Translations under genes and position numbers: made by a program
In this document: one piece after another, positions 1 to 11,999 of the stretch
Layout: every line of letters begins with the position of its first letter
How positions within the stretch are numbered: the stretch's first letter is position 1
From: Microcebus murinus
Taxonomy: Eukaryota > Chordata > Mammalia > Primates > Cheirogaleidae
Reading direction: 5' to 3'
Length of the DNA: 64,000 nucleotides
Assembly: GCF_040939455.1 (NCBI RefSeq)
Contig: NC_134106.1
Location: 82,901,001-82,965,000 of the forward strand
The notes under the pieces: generated by a model
The model's database searches: none
The model's input: only the letters and a program-made list of their open reading frames with translations
What the model was told of the DNA's origin: nothing

Positions 1-307
1 GTTACAAAAGGAAAAATATTGCATGATTTCACTTAGATTAAGCACCTAGAATAGTCAAATTCATAGAGACAGAAAGTATAATGGTGGTTGGCAGGGGCTG
101 GGAGAAGGGAGGAATGTGGAGTTATTGTTTAATGGGAGCATAGTTTCAGTTTTGCAAGATGAAAATTTTGTGAAAATGAACGATGGTGATGGTTGTATAG
201 CGATATAAATGTACTTAACACTAGTGAACTGTATACTTAAAAATGGTTAAGATGTAAATTTTATGTTACATGTAATCTACCACAATTTTAAAATTTTTAG
301 AAAAATT
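1..307 (+). mobile_element. L1M 3' end fragment
   Basis: This is the 3' UTR end of an old mammalian L1 in sense orientation. The order of segments (a 'ggtggttggcaggggctgg' stretch, then 'gaactgtatacttaaaaatgg', then a T/A-rich end) matches remembered L1MB/L1ME 3' ends. The 5' part lies outside the window. The subfamily is uncertain. Confidence 0.75.
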
Positions 308-621
308 GTTCAATTCCTTTAAGTTTTCCTGGCCCAGATTTATAAACCAAATTCAATTCTATAGAAGAATTCAGCCTATAAGTAGGAAACTTATTAGTTT
401 AATAATTGGCATTGCTCAGTTTTAAGATAAAGAATCATAGAGGGCTTCAACTTTACTAAGTAGAAAATAACTTTATTAAATCGATTTTAATCAACCCCCT
501 CCCCCCAGTTTACCGTGTACACACAGGCAAACACACATGTGCACACACATACACACCCCTTTCACAAAGGAAGAGATATTTCATTAGGGAGGGTCTCTGA
601 TCTCTGATTCATTTATATGCA
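308..621. other. Unique AT-rich sequence with a short CA-rich tract
   Basis: No gene or recognisable transposon is seen. A CA-rich, imperfect dinucleotide tract lies at about 520-556. Confidence 0.5.
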
Positions 622-1030
<409 letters not shown>

Positions 1031-1084
1031 TCATCTGCTAACTATAAGATGTTCCACATGGAATTGTGGAATTTGCTCTGAGAT

Positions 1085-1325
1085 TGGACTTAGGACACCA
1101 GGCCCCCAGACTGGGCTCTGTCCCAAGTGGCTAAATCACTTTTCACTAGTCATTTAATGCTCACTAAACCTCCATTTTTCTATCTATAAAATGTGAAAAT
1201 AATATCTTCTTTATCTACCTTAAAGCCCATTTTGAAAACAAAAATCAAAATTAAATAATGTAAATACTCTATGTGAAAGTGCTTTGTAGTCTATGAAGCA
1301 TATAAATGTGATGCATTATTATAAT
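1085..1325 (+). mobile_element. MIR SINE
   Basis: A sense MIR. The core 'aaatcacttttcactag', 'cctccatttttctatctat' and 'aaaatgtgaaaataatatc' correspond to the usual 'cctcagtttcctcatctgtaaaatg' part, followed by the L2-like tail near 1275-1320. Confidence 0.65.
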
Positions 1326-1585
1326 CACAAGGTAAACAACAGGTTACAAAATAGATGAAATGGCTCTGCAGGCAGAGAGAATAATACAGCAAAGAAGATG
1401 CCAGAAGTAAGAGTCAGGGTTGTGTTGCTATTGATGGTCGGTTTAGTGAGAGTTACAAGAGAGGACTATGTGTGTATAAGTCTAATACTCCAGGCCAATG
1501 CATTTCAGAGAAATGCCCCCAAGCTCTCCCCTCACAAGGGAGAATATGAAATTGTAGTGCTGCTTAGAAGAAACAAATTCAGGTT

Positions 1586-1629
<44 letters not shown>

Positions 1630-2800
1630 TATACATTTCAGACCATTTTATAAGCATCTGCATTTGCAAGCTCACTATGTCTTTTTAATAGCAAGGAGGG
1701 AGAGGAAGAAAGGAAAAAGGGAAAGAAACAAATTGGTTTACATGAATGAAGATAGCAGTTTCCTTAGCAGTGGATCAATTAATGAATGTTGTCAGAAAAT
1801 ATTTCTATTAAATAGATGGACTCTGCTTGCACAATGGCTGATATTTAGCAACTGGTTTCTGAAATAGACAATTGTCAAATTTTAGTAGGTTCATGCAGAA
1901 GCTGAGGTAAGAACGTGGATGCAAACTGTTTACTCACGGGTAATCTAGGAAGAACTGGCAGGAAGGATTATGGGAAAGTGAAACCTAATACAGGGTGGAT
2001 GTCAGAGCAAGAGAAAGACTTAGGATCTGAGTGAAAATCTGCTGGGAACGTTGGTGAATCTATGTAGAATACACCACAGAGCTGTCCCTTTTGTCCCTCT
2101 GCTGTTGTTAAGATCTGGAGGGTCTCATACCACCCATTTTGTTCTCCGCTCTTCCAGTGCTTATGTAGCCAATCCCCTTTATTAAACATCCTCTATTTGA
2201 AATACCTAGAATAGGACCAACTCAAGCAGTAGCAGCCCCTCCTACACAGAGATGCTCACCCTGATACCATCACCCACTGAACCAATGACAGCATCAGTGG
2301 TCTCCCTCCAGGCACCACCTAATGTGAGAAAATTGTTTCCTTAATCGGCTTTATTCACATAATCTGCTATGATTGGGGATTTATTTTACCTGCAAAAAAA
2401 CCATTAATCACCTCTTTCCATTTATTATTTAGTTAGTTATTTTTAGCATCATGCATAATAGACTGGCCTCATCCAGTGCATTCACTGGACAAGCATCTGC
2501 TCCCTAAAGCACCATGTACTGTCAATCCATCACCAAGCCTACCCAGAGAGATACACACAGTTAAGAGTTTATTTCTGCCTGCATTTCTTTTAGAAACAAA
2601 CTGAGCTGCTCTGTTCCATGTAACACTACATGCTCTTGGACCTGGTGCATGTTCTTCTCAGGGTCAACCACTGGAGCGCAAGAACCAACCCAAGTCAAAC
2701 AAGCACATTTAGGCTTATATCATGTTCACCAACATTCTACTGGTCAATGCAAGCCGATGTGTCCATGCTCAACATGGATGGGGTGGAGAGGAAAGAGAGC
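1326..2800. other. Unassigned sequence with a TA microsatellite
   Basis: No gene is supported. A (TA)n tract occupies about 1588-1637 and a purine-rich tract about 1690-1735. The part from 1870 to 2440 has the mixed look of an eroded repeat, but I cannot name a family. Confidence 0.5.
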
Positions 2801-2807
2801 TCTGAAA

Positions 2808-2994
2808 AGTAATTCTCAAACTTTAATATGCATCAGATCCGTGCTAGAAGGCTTGCTAAACCAGACAGTGGGTGTCCCAGCACCAGAGTTTTGATTCAGT
2901 AGGTTTGGAGTGGGGCCCGATAATTTGCATTTCTAACAACCCCCCTGGTGATGCTGACACTGTTGGTCCATGGACTACACTTTGAGACTCATTG
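2808..2994 (+). mobile_element. MER5A-type hAT element
   Basis: A non-autonomous hAT-Charlie MITE. It opens with the terminal 'attctcaaactttaatatg' and closes with 'actacactttgagactcat', the two inverted ends expected of MER5A. The middle carries 'tttgattcagtaggtttgg'. Near full length at about 187 bp. Confidence 0.88.
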
Positions 2995-3684
2995 ATCTAA
3001 ACTGTCACAGTAGGCATCCATGGAGACCATACCATGTCTAAGAGAAGCTGGAGGACAGAAGACTGTGAATTGCAAAAGAAAAGAAAAACAAAAATGATTA
3101 GTCTTATGAATAGTCTCTAAGAGAAAATACAAAAGGATCTTGATTTGATTAGCCCAATGCAGGGTAGAGAACTAATAATAGTCTTCAAGTATGCACTGGG
3201 ATATACACAGCTATTTTTTCAGAGGACACTAATTGAGTTAAAATGCATCAGAGATATTCAAGTTAGCCAATGAGCAAGAACAGCCCATTTGCAAGGCTGT
3301 GGACATGGCAGATCCACTAAAGAGACTTAGAGCATCAGAATTAGATCATTTAAAGCATAAAGGTTTACCTTTATATCATTATATGACTTTTGTCTTACCC
3401 TGAAGCAAAATTGAATCATCTCTGAGGGTCACTTTTGGCCCTATAATTCTGTAAAATGGGATATGAGAATGGGAGAAAACACAGCAAGGAAGGAGACAGA
3501 GGAAGAGCCCCCAAGGAATGGTGCCTTCTTCCTTGGCCAGTGTATTTGAAGATAGCACCAATACATTTTTCACAAACACAAACATTTTCTAACTGTGCTG
3601 TCACCCCTAAAATATGATGACTCTTACCCAGCAGGGAGTCAATCTTTAGGGGGAGTTGGAAAAAGTGTAGGAATGCAAACCACA
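2995..3684. other. Unique sequence
   Basis: No gene, SINE or LTR is recognised here. The sequence is AT-rich and of ordinary complexity. Confidence 0.45.
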
Positions 3685-3860
3685 AGATCTGGCTCTGAGT
3701 CTAGATTCTGCCACATTTTCGTTGATTGGTTAATTATCTTAATCTTTCCGTTTCAGGATTCTTGTCCATAAGGTCGAAATAATAATGTGAACAACACTGG
3801 GACATTACAAGGATCCACCCAGCTAATAAAGAGGAAACAGCTTTGTAAACCATAGAGTGC
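3685..3860 (+). mobile_element. MIR SINE
   Basis: A diverged sense MIR running from 'agatctggctctgagtctag' through 'attctgccacattttcg' to 'agaggaaacagctttgtaaa'. The A-box end is eroded. Confidence 0.65.
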
Positions 3861-4760
3861 TATTCAATTGCCTGCTTTCTAGTGGTCTGAGAAACAGTGG
3901 CTGGGGGAGGTCCGTTCACCCCAAGTGCTCGGTGTTCCAAAGAGGGCTTCCCAAGCCAGAACTTCAAGGCTCAGTGGGAGGATGGTTTGTATTTTGGACC
4001 TCAGATGATAAAAGTTCAATTCAGCTAATTTGATTCTCTGTTCAAGATATAATATGAAAATCAGTTGGTACAAGACCCTTCTCTTGTCTAATTTCATGAT
4101 TTTCCCTTTCACACCATTCCCAATCCCATCCTCCCCTCGCCCACCCCACAAACTTTTTGGTATATGTCCTTGGTATACATACATCTTTGAAACAGAGAGG
4201 GCATTTATTTACTTATGTGTATGAGACGCTGCACTTTGTATCTTGCTCTGTGTTTTACTCAAGACTACGCTTTGTTTTGTTTTCTGTCTATCCATTTAAC
4301 ATTATGTTCCTCTAGTGACCACTATACTGCTAATTCTTTTTTATTTAGATTCTTGACATAAGGTAATAAACTTTTTATTTTGCCTGTTAAGGACATCAGA
4401 CAAACAAATGCCTACCATCTACTTTTCCTATCATTTCATCAAAAAAAGGATATTTTAGCACCGAAAAACTGGACAAGGCTAGAGAATCTCAAGCTAAAGG
4501 ATAGTTTTTTATGTTGAGTACATCGGGACCATCTAGATTGGTGGGAAACCTCATTCTTCTCATTTGTGGAACAGTGACACTTCCATCGTGGGCTGGAAAT
4601 GGGAAAACACCAGAGGTCAGCAAAATTTTTCCATACTGTGCCACAGAGTGATTGTTTCAACTTTGTGAGTCCAGAGTTGGGCTCGTAAGCATGAGATCTG
4701 TGCAGTTGCACAAGGCCCCACACTTAGAAGTGCCCTTGCTTGCTTTAACAGTCTGCTGTC
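3861..4760. other. Unassigned sequence
   Basis: No supported gene. Open frames on both strands (for example 3879-4184 and 4439-4723, both minus) have no recognisable domain and are consistent with chance. Confidence 0.45.
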
Positions 4761-4834
4761 CCTGTTTTCAAATTCTTAATAATTCATGAACAGGAGGCCC
4801 TGAGTTTTCATTTTGCACCGGGTCTCACTTCTAT

Positions 4835-5010
4835 GTAGGTCAGACGGCCTCTGTTATAACTGCTCACCTCCACGGAAGGAGCACAAACACAGCCACGGAC
4901 AACAGGTAAGCAAATGAGATGCCTAAGTTCCATTAAGACTTTATTTACAGAAATAGACAGCAGGCTGGATTTGGCCTATGGGCCACAGTTTGCTGATCCT
5001 TGGCTTAGAG
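4835..5010 (-). mobile_element. hAT-type MER element fragment
   Basis: A fragment of the repeat whose end reads like 'ggatttggcctatgggccac' followed by 'agtttgctgatcc'. A second copy in the opposite orientation lies at 41490-41595. I am sure it is a common mammalian interspersed repeat, less sure of the hAT assignment and of the strand label. Confidence 0.65.
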
Positions 5011-5019
5011 AACAGGCTG

Positions 5020-5215
5020 TGCAATAAGCAGTCTAGATTCAAATACTGATGGCAAGACCTATGGCTGTGTGACCCTCGGTCATTTACTTAAACTTCTCTG
5101 AATGTCACTTGTCCCTGTTTGTACACGTGGCATACTAACACAAGGCTACCTCACAGGGCTACTATCAGAATTAAATCAGACGATATATATATGAAGAACC
5201 TAGTACCTTCAGGTA
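5020..5215 (+). mobile_element. MIR SINE
   Basis: A sense MIR with a clear core: 'ctatggctgtgtgaccctcg', 'gtcatttacttaaacttctc' and the tail 'ctacctcacagggctactat'. Confidence 0.82.
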
Positions 5216-6059
5216 CTTGCTAGAACTATTCACATTTCCATTCTTATTATTTCCCTCCAGCATAGCCCTCTCCCTGGTCTGGAGCGAGGTTATTTACATA
5301 TTCCAACCCTTTAGTCTCTCTGGGAACCTTCCAGAATACGGATCAGAGGAAGTCAGAAGTCTGTGTGGACTGTCTCTCTTTTACTTCCCTTTCTTTTTGG
5401 AAACTTTTTTGGATAGAATTAAAAACAGCTTTCAATAAACCAGATGTGATCTCTCATACAGAGTCCTGGAGTTTTGGTGCTGAGTGCAAACTTTCATGAA
5501 ATTTCCCCACTGCTGGCTGGTCACAGGTATAACAGCTCACACATTCCACAGGTAATATCATTGCTTGTGCAACACACGCACATAGTCAACCTCAGGCATT
5601 CAGGTGTTCTAATGTTTGTCATGGTATCAACCTCCTCTTCTGTCCATCATTAGAAATAATGCAAGTGGCTTCTTACCCAGAGTAGGCTTTATGAGAAATA
5701 CCTTCTTGGAATTTTTCCCCTTATATACTTTATTGATTTTAGGCCACAGGTCTTAGGCTTTGAGTCACAGAAACCTCTGGGAGTCTAAAAAAAAAAAATT
5801 GTGAATATTCTCCAAAGGAAAAAAAAATGTGCTGTAGGCATGCACACACACACGCACATGCACATACACACACACACACACAGTTTTCCCTAAAATGTCA
5901 GGAGCTTAAAGATCCTCCCAGGACCCAGGCACAATCACTAAAGACCTATCAATGAAAACAGATTAAGAATTCCTACCTGAGAGAACCTGAAGGCCTTACC
6001 ACTCGAGGTGTCAGAATCACAAGTTGTACCTGTGCCTGCTAGAGGACCCGACAAGGAAG
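5216..6059. other. Unique sequence with a CA microsatellite
   Basis: No gene is seen. An imperfect (CA)n tract lies at 5842-5882, broken by CG and TG units, just after two short A tracts at about 5788-5799 and 5819-5827. Confidence 0.5.
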
Positions 6060-6700
6060 AAGAAGTCCATTCTTAAAAGCGTGAATGAACTGAGGCGAAT
6101 AGGCATCCTGAAGTCCTTTTAGGACCCAGGGATGACAAATGAAGGGCTTGCGGAAAAGCAGCAGTCAGCCATCCATTAGGATAGCAGTGCATTCCCTCGG
6201 CGGGCAGATCTATACGGATGGGTCTTCCGGTTACTTTCAGGGTAGTGAGTTTTGCTTCGGAAAACGTGATTGATGTGGCCGCGCCTCCGTGCACACATCA
6301 TTAGTCTGTGGCGGGTAAGCTCAGATGGTCGGAGCGCGGTGCTAAGGAGGCGGAGGTTAGGGGTTCAGTGCCCATGTGGGCCACTTAGCTTTTGTCTCGT
6401 TCGTGTCCCCAGACTATTTCCAACACAGGCCACCTGTCTTGAAAATGTCTATCTATAGTCGGAGGGAGGAGCCACGTGAAAGGGTTTGGCTAGATCACTA
6501 CAAATCTATCTTGACTCTGGGAAATCAACCGCTCTGTGAGATCCGGGTGGTTGATGAGGGAACTCACCTTCCTTTAAAATGGACAGCAAGCATCATACTC
6601 AAGCCGCACGTGGTCTCGGTGGAGTGGATTTCGTGAACAACTTGTTAAACTGTCACTTAATTTTACATCCCTGGAAAATACACAAGCAAAGGAGATGATG
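6060..6700. other. CpG-containing unassigned block around a tRNA-like sequence
   Basis: This roughly 640-bp block keeps many CpGs (for example near 6198, 6229, 6258, 6281, 6330, 6452, 6531 and 6605), unlike the CpG-poor DNA on either side. It contains the tRNA-Ile-like sequence at 6310-6383. I do not recognise the rest. Possible explanations are a relatively young retrocopy of an unknown non-coding RNA, a tRNA-derived SINE of limited distribution, or a conserved element. Confidence 0.5.
6310..6383 (+). pseudogene. tRNA-Ile(AAU)-like pseudogene
   Basis: These 74 nt align without gaps to mammalian tRNA-Ile(AAU) as I remember it, with about 53 of 74 positions identical. The A-box region (taagctcagatgg), D-stem GCTC/GAGC, and the end GGGCCA are kept. 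The anticodon position reads AAG instead of AAT. The acceptor stem has G-G clashes, the anticodon stem has mismatches, and the B box is altered (ggttcagtgcc). It therefore looks like a decayed tRNA gene or the head of a tRNA-derived element rather than a working tRNA. Confidence 0.65.
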
Positions 6701-7239
6701 TTAGACAAAACAGTGGTGAGGTGCCCTTCACTTTAGGCAAACTAAATGTAAATATTCATTTACATATAGGAGGGTGAGCATTAGCATTCAGGTTGCAGAC
6801 AATTCATTTCACAACAACAACAACAACAACAAAAAAAAATTCCACAAATTTTCTTGAATTATTTAATTGGCAAATATTTGGTTAAATGTTATCAAAATAA
6901 TAGTTGAATTCAACAAAACTTTTCAGCCTCATATTTCTTTTATAGAGAAAAGTATACATTTGTATCTAAAAACTGTTCTTCCTCAAGTACTCCAATTTTG
7001 GGTAAAAATACTATGATCTGGCACCAACTAAGGATCAGGAAATGATCCATAGGTTCTCCTTGACCTACAGACTCTTTTCCTGGACTCAGAGGAAGCCAAG
7101 TAGTTTTGTTTTAACTCCTTTATGACTCTCATATCTGCCCCTCCCCCATTTTCATTAACACCTGGTTATTTCCTTACTGGACCAGTAAAGCATACAGCTA
7201 ATTTTTCATTCCTCCTTAACACTGAGGATAATTTCTGAG
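6701..7239. other. Unique sequence with a CAA tract
   Basis: No gene. A (CAA)n/poly(A) tract lies at 6812-6839. The rest is AT-rich and unassigned. Confidence 0.5.
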
Positions 7240-7475
7240 GATGAGCCTTGGAGTCTGACGGCCTGCATTAAAAACCCAGATCTACTATTTACTAGTTATG
7301 CAACGTTTAGCCTGTGCCTCAGTTTTTTTTTTTTTCAACTATAACTTAAGGACAAAAATAATAACTGGTTCACAGGATTTTTGTGATGATGTACATTAGT
7401 TAAGTTATGAAATGTGTTCAGAAAATTGCCTGGGATATAATATGCATTTGCTTAATGTTAACTGCTATTATTATT
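7240..7475 (+). mobile_element. MIR SINE
   Basis: A sense MIR: 'ttggagtctgacggcctgca' near the start, 'ctatttactagttatgcaac' in the core, then a T run at 7325-7335 replacing the usual 'cagtttcctc', and an AT-rich tail to about 7475. Confidence 0.8.
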
Positions 7476-8165
7476 AATTAATGAATCATCATCATCATCA
7501 TTTCTATATCTCCAGCACAGACTCTGGAGGTATACTGTTCTAAAGCCTACTGTAAGAGTTCTTAATCAAGTTACCCTGGGCAAGTTACCTACCTTTTAAG
7601 TGGGTCTTCTCATCAGCAAAAAGGTTTACTTGCATAGAGTTAATAACAGTGTCCATAGTAGACAGTTTGGTCAAGATTAAACTAGATATTGAAGTTAAAG
7701 TACTGAGGACAACAGAAGGGACATTTGAAATGCTTGATAAATGTGTACAAGTGCATAAAATCTGTGACATTAATAAAAACCAGCACCTGTGTCACTCCCT
7801 TGTTGAAAATCATGTAATATAAAACTATGCTTCCAGAGATCTTTGCTATAGTTGGTTACTAGAGAAGTTTCTCTGTGCAGAGTTCTGGAAACCACAGGGA
7901 AGAGGTGCAGCCTTCTCTCCTGAGCAGGATGCCAGCTCTTGGTGTGTTTGGCTGCATCTGCCATTTGCCATTGCTGATCATTCTTCCTTTGGGAGAATAA
8001 AAGGGAGAGGACCCAGTCTGAGTGGTTTCCATTATAACTTTCAAAAACAAATTATGTCATAGTTCCTCATTAAATATGGCCATTGTTCCCAATTTTTTGG
8101 AAGCTAAGAAACCCTTTGTAACATAAATTTCAAGTAGCTCTAAGTACTCTAAATACCTATGTGAG
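7476..8165. other. Unique sequence with an ATC triplet run
   Basis: No gene. A short (ATC)n run lies at about 7486-7501. The remainder is unassigned. Confidence 0.45.
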
Positions 8166-9660
8166 ACTTTAGCAACATGGCTGACCCAGCTAATGTAGAA
8201 AGGTCCCCTCTGGATATGAATGTATAATTATGTTGAAAAAGCTCTAATGCATAGGCAAATTCAAAACAACAGAAGGAATTCTCTAGGTCTAGAATCTCAG
8301 AGTTTATGAAAAGCTACAGCAGACCCTAGAACTGCTCACAGGAGTATCTTTCCCAGTATAAACCCAAGGGTTTGGGGCTGAGACTTTAACACCCACAGGA
8401 ACGAGTGAGGTAAACCTCTCACCTGACTAGGCAGAGAGCTGGAATGAGCCATTTTATTAATAATAAAGCCAAGGCTGCTCAGCCCATAAAAAGAGGAATT
8501 AACACCATTCACCAGTCTAGGGAAATAGAAATGCAACTTTCCATCTACTGGCAGTTATAAGAGAAAAAAAATCTGATGCAAGAAATTAAAACCCCAAGTT
8601 GGCACCATGAGTGCACCATGAGTGCATGTGAGCACCAAATTTGTTATTATCCATGTGCTATGGGAGTCCCAAAGTGAGAATCTAACATGAAAATATCACC
8701 TGTAAATATAAAATATAAAATCCCAAGAAATCTAAAGAAAAAAGTAAAACTGTTTTGTAAGGACAATTATGCAACCTGGGGAATATATGACTCCCACACC
8801 CTAAAAAAAGAACCCACAAAGATAAATCACAACCAAAAAAAAAAAGAAAGAAAGAAAAGAAAAAAGAAATGTGCAAAATCAGTCATTTTTAACAACAAAC
8901 TTTTAAAATCATCTACAAACTAAAATTGAAGTCATTAATATGTTTTAAAATGTTGAATGGATTAAAGAGCAGAGTAGACATAGCTGACAAAAGATTTAAT
9001 AAACTGGAAAGCAAATTCGAGAAAATCAAAGTGCAGCACAAATAAATAAAAAGGTAAAAACCAAAAAGACTTAAACAACAGAGATAATGCCCCATATTCA
9101 TATAATTCCACCAAATAAATTCCACCAAATAAAAAGTTAAGAAAATATTTGAAAAAAAATAATTGGCAAGTTTCCAAAATTGAAGAAAACCAGGAGTCTT
9201 CAGATTAGAAAAGCAATCTAATTCCCAAGCCAGTAAAACTAAATTTGTGCCTGGACCCATCAGAATAAAATTAGAAAACATGAAAACAAAGAGAGTATCT
9301 TAAAAATGATTAAAAAGAAAAGACAGATTACCCACAAAGGAAACACATGGTGCTTGACTGCAGGCATCTCATCATCTATAATAGAGGCCAGAAGAAAGTA
9401 GAATAACTTATCAACCTACAGAAAGTTAAACTATTATTTGTAAGTGAGAGTAAAATAAAGATATTTTCAGATGGATTTAGAGAATATAGCATTCACAGAC
9501 TCCTATTCAAGAAATACTAAAAGGAACTCATTTAAAAGAAAACGAATTCAGAAGAATAAAAAGTGAATTGCAAGAGGCATTGATGATTTAAAAAATTCAT
9601 AAATATAAATAAATCTGAACTGGCTTATTAAGAAAAATAAAGAAATAATACCTAAATTTG
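8166..9660 (+). mobile_element. HAL1/L1M ORF1-region fragment
   Basis: From about 8930 the sense strand follows remembered HAL1/L1M sequence around and after ORF1: 'aaaccaggagtcttcagatt', then 'aaaacatgaaaacaaagaga', 'ataatagaggccagaagaaa', 'agtaaaataaagatattttc' and 'ttcaagaaatactaaaagga'. The part before 8930 starts with 'gactttagcaacatggctga', plausible for the 5' part, but less certain. All frames are broken. A young Alu splits it at 9661. Confidence 0.6.
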
Positions 9661-9977
9661 GGCCGGGCGCGGTGGCTCAAGCCTGTAATCCTAGCACTCT
9701 GGGAGGCCGAGGCGGGCGGATTGCTCGAGGTCAGGAGTTCAAAACCAGCCTGAGCAAGAGCGAGACCCCGTCTCTACTATAAATAGAAAGAAATTAATTG
9801 GCCAACCAATATATATATATAAAAAATTAGCTGGGCGTGCTACGTGGCACATGCCTGTAGTCCCAGCTACTCGGGAGGCTGAGGCAGAAGGATTGCTTGA
9901 GCCCAGGAGACTGAGGTTGCTGTGAGCTAGGCTGACGCCACGGCACTCACTCTAGCCTGTGCAACAAAGCGAGACTC

Positions 9978-10020
<43 letters not shown>
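9661..10020 (+). mobile_element. Full-length strepsirrhine Alu
   Basis: A dimeric Alu starts at ggccgggcgcggtggctcaa and ends in a pure 42-nt poly(A) at 9979-10020. The perfect duplication cctaaatttg flanks it at 9651-9660 and 10021-10030. The left half carries the AT-rich 'ttggccaa' insertion and the right half 'gagctaggctgacgccacgg', both typical of strepsirrhine Alus. A and B boxes of the 7SL-type pol III promoter are present near the 5' end. Low divergence, a clean tail and intact duplications suggest recent insertion into the HAL1 copy. Confidence 0.95.
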
Positions 10021-10023
<3 letters not shown>

Positions 10024-10030
10024 AAATTTG

Positions 10031-10745
10031 GAAAGTTTACAAACAGAGATTCAAAATCCTGTCAAAATAGCATGGAAAAAGGGAGAAGGGAAAGCAATAT
10101 CTCAAGGTTCTGTTCCTCCAGGAGAAAGAAGGAACCTTGATAAAGTTAAGAGGCTGGCTAATGTATAAGAGTATTGTAGAACCAAGTTTTCTGGGACCTG
10201 AAGCTCACATAATTTTTGGCACTTGTATTGTTTTCTCTTTAAGGAACAAATACAAAACCATTTTAAATTTTTCAAATTTTACAAAAATAGGTGCAACATA
10301 TTGCTAGGCCTTGAAAGAGGACCATGCACATAAGAATCCAGGAAGTTTAATCCTTCCTTAGCTTCGTAGTAAATCTACCTGGTGTGTAACTTTTACAAAA
10401 ATCAAAATAAAATGTTTAAATTACTTTCAATCCAAGAAGGATGAAAGGAGATAAAAATTAAGAAATGCTGCCAAACTAATGATATATAAAAAAAAGAAAA
10501 CAATAAACAAAATAAAGTCATTGAAAATTGAAAACATATCATAACATAGTATAAAATGTCCAAATAAACAAGTAATTACAATAAAAAATTAATGAGGTAA
10601 ATGTTCAACTTAATAAATTAGAAAAAAGTGAGAAAAGAATAAATTCAAAGAAACAGAAGGGAAAAATAAAAAGATAACAGATATTAATGAACTAGAAAAT
10701 ACAGAAATAATAAAGAGGACCAAGAAAGCTGAGGTTAAGCACCAC
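10031..10745 (+). mobile_element. L1M/HAL1-like continuation
   Basis: A-rich sense sequence after the Alu. The stretch 10440-10740 contains 'acagatattaatgaactaga', 'aatacagaaataataaagag' and similar pieces resembling early L1 ORF2. It could be the same old LINE as upstream or a second copy. The boundary is approximate. Confidence 0.5.
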
Positions 10746-11583
10746 TCTTTCTAAGTAAATCCCTGACATTTAAGAGGAATTGGATAATCTTCACAAACAA
10801 GGCCTCTCACATTCTTGGGTCGCCAAAACATTAACAAGGTTTTGTTAAACTTGAAATCCTTATAACTTATTCTTCTTTCCTCTATGCGTGCAAATTTTCA
10901 AATGCCCTTTGATTCAACCAACCATAAAAATCATTTGTATTTGTTTTCATTGGTTGATGGTTTCAGATCTTACATGAGTCCAAAATCCTGAGGTTTAGGT
11001 TACCTTTTCGCTTTTGGATGGGCCCCTGGATAGAAGCAGTTACTTTTTAAACTAGGCAATAAGAATCTGGAAGTCACAGCTGTGTAGGGGGCATGATTTT
11101 ATTGCCTGCTCCCCAGGGCTGTGTTTCCCATGTACCCAGAATAGGGGTTTGGCACTTAAAGAATTAATTTTTGATTAGAAAGAACAAGAAGAAGTTTTGC
11201 AGGCTGGCTAGGTCACACTTCTTTTATTTCTTCTCCATTTTCTTTTATTTTCTCTTTATCACCTTCTGTCTTTAATCAGATGGATATATAAATATATGTA
11301 AATCACAGGATGCAGTGTGGCTCTAAATGGCCTCTAAAATGATCAGAGCTATATCTTCAAACTGGTTCACATCTAAAGTGCCCCAAAAGGTCACCAGCAT
11401 GCTCTACCCTGAACTCCAAAATAAGGCCACTCCTCAGAAAAGGACAGTATCTTTCACTGCCTAGTCATTTCAGTTAGAGGAGGAGAGACAGCTCCCAGTG
11501 GACCACAAGCCAGGAGCTATATGCAACACATTCAGGAAATCCTCCAAAATACAAACAAACAAACAAAAATATTGTTTATCATT
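10746..11583. other. Unique sequence
   Basis: No gene or confident repeat. It ends with a short (ACAA)n run at about 11554-11567 next to the GAAA microsatellite. Confidence 0.45.
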
Positions 11584-11670
<87 letters not shown>

Positions 11671-11690
11671 GAGAAAGAGAGAGAGAGAAT
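11584..11690. repeat. (GAAA)n microsatellite
   Basis: About 24 units of AAAG, nearly perfect from 11584 to 11670, then degenerating into GAGA at 11670-11690. The lysine/glutamate open frames across it are artefacts of the repeat. Confidence 0.97.
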
Positions 11691-11999
11691 GAGGTGGGGG
11701 AAAAATGAATCTTCTACTCTCAGCCTCAGAATGTCAGTTGGAGCTGGGAAGGAGTCTTTTATTACACAGATAATTCAAAGAAAGAAATCTCCTGTCAGGA
11801 TAAGGACAGCCTCTGGGCTGAGCAGGGCAACAAGTTTGACTCACCTTCATGGCCTTGCTGCTCCACAGGTGAATATGGCCTGAAATAAAGGTATAAATTA
11901 TCAGCACAGCACATGGGACTTAGCCTTCCAATGCCCCTCCATTAACCTTACACCCTCCTCATGCCTGCAATCACTGTGTGGAAAAAAAGTCCCCGTGTG
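11691..11999. other. Unassigned sequence
   Basis: No gene. No family recognised. Confidence 0.4.

Noticed and set aside
6310..6383. A functional tRNA gene
   Set aside because: Acceptor-stem and anticodon-stem mismatches and an altered B box argue against a working tRNA.
6376..6636. An 86-codon frame just after the tRNA-like sequence
   Set aside because: I considered a retrocopied coding exon. The sequence matched no family I know, and the frame overlaps the end of the tRNA-like part. Only the block as a whole is reported.
11498..11883. Lys/Glu-rich frames
   Set aside because: They are translations of the GAAA microsatellite.
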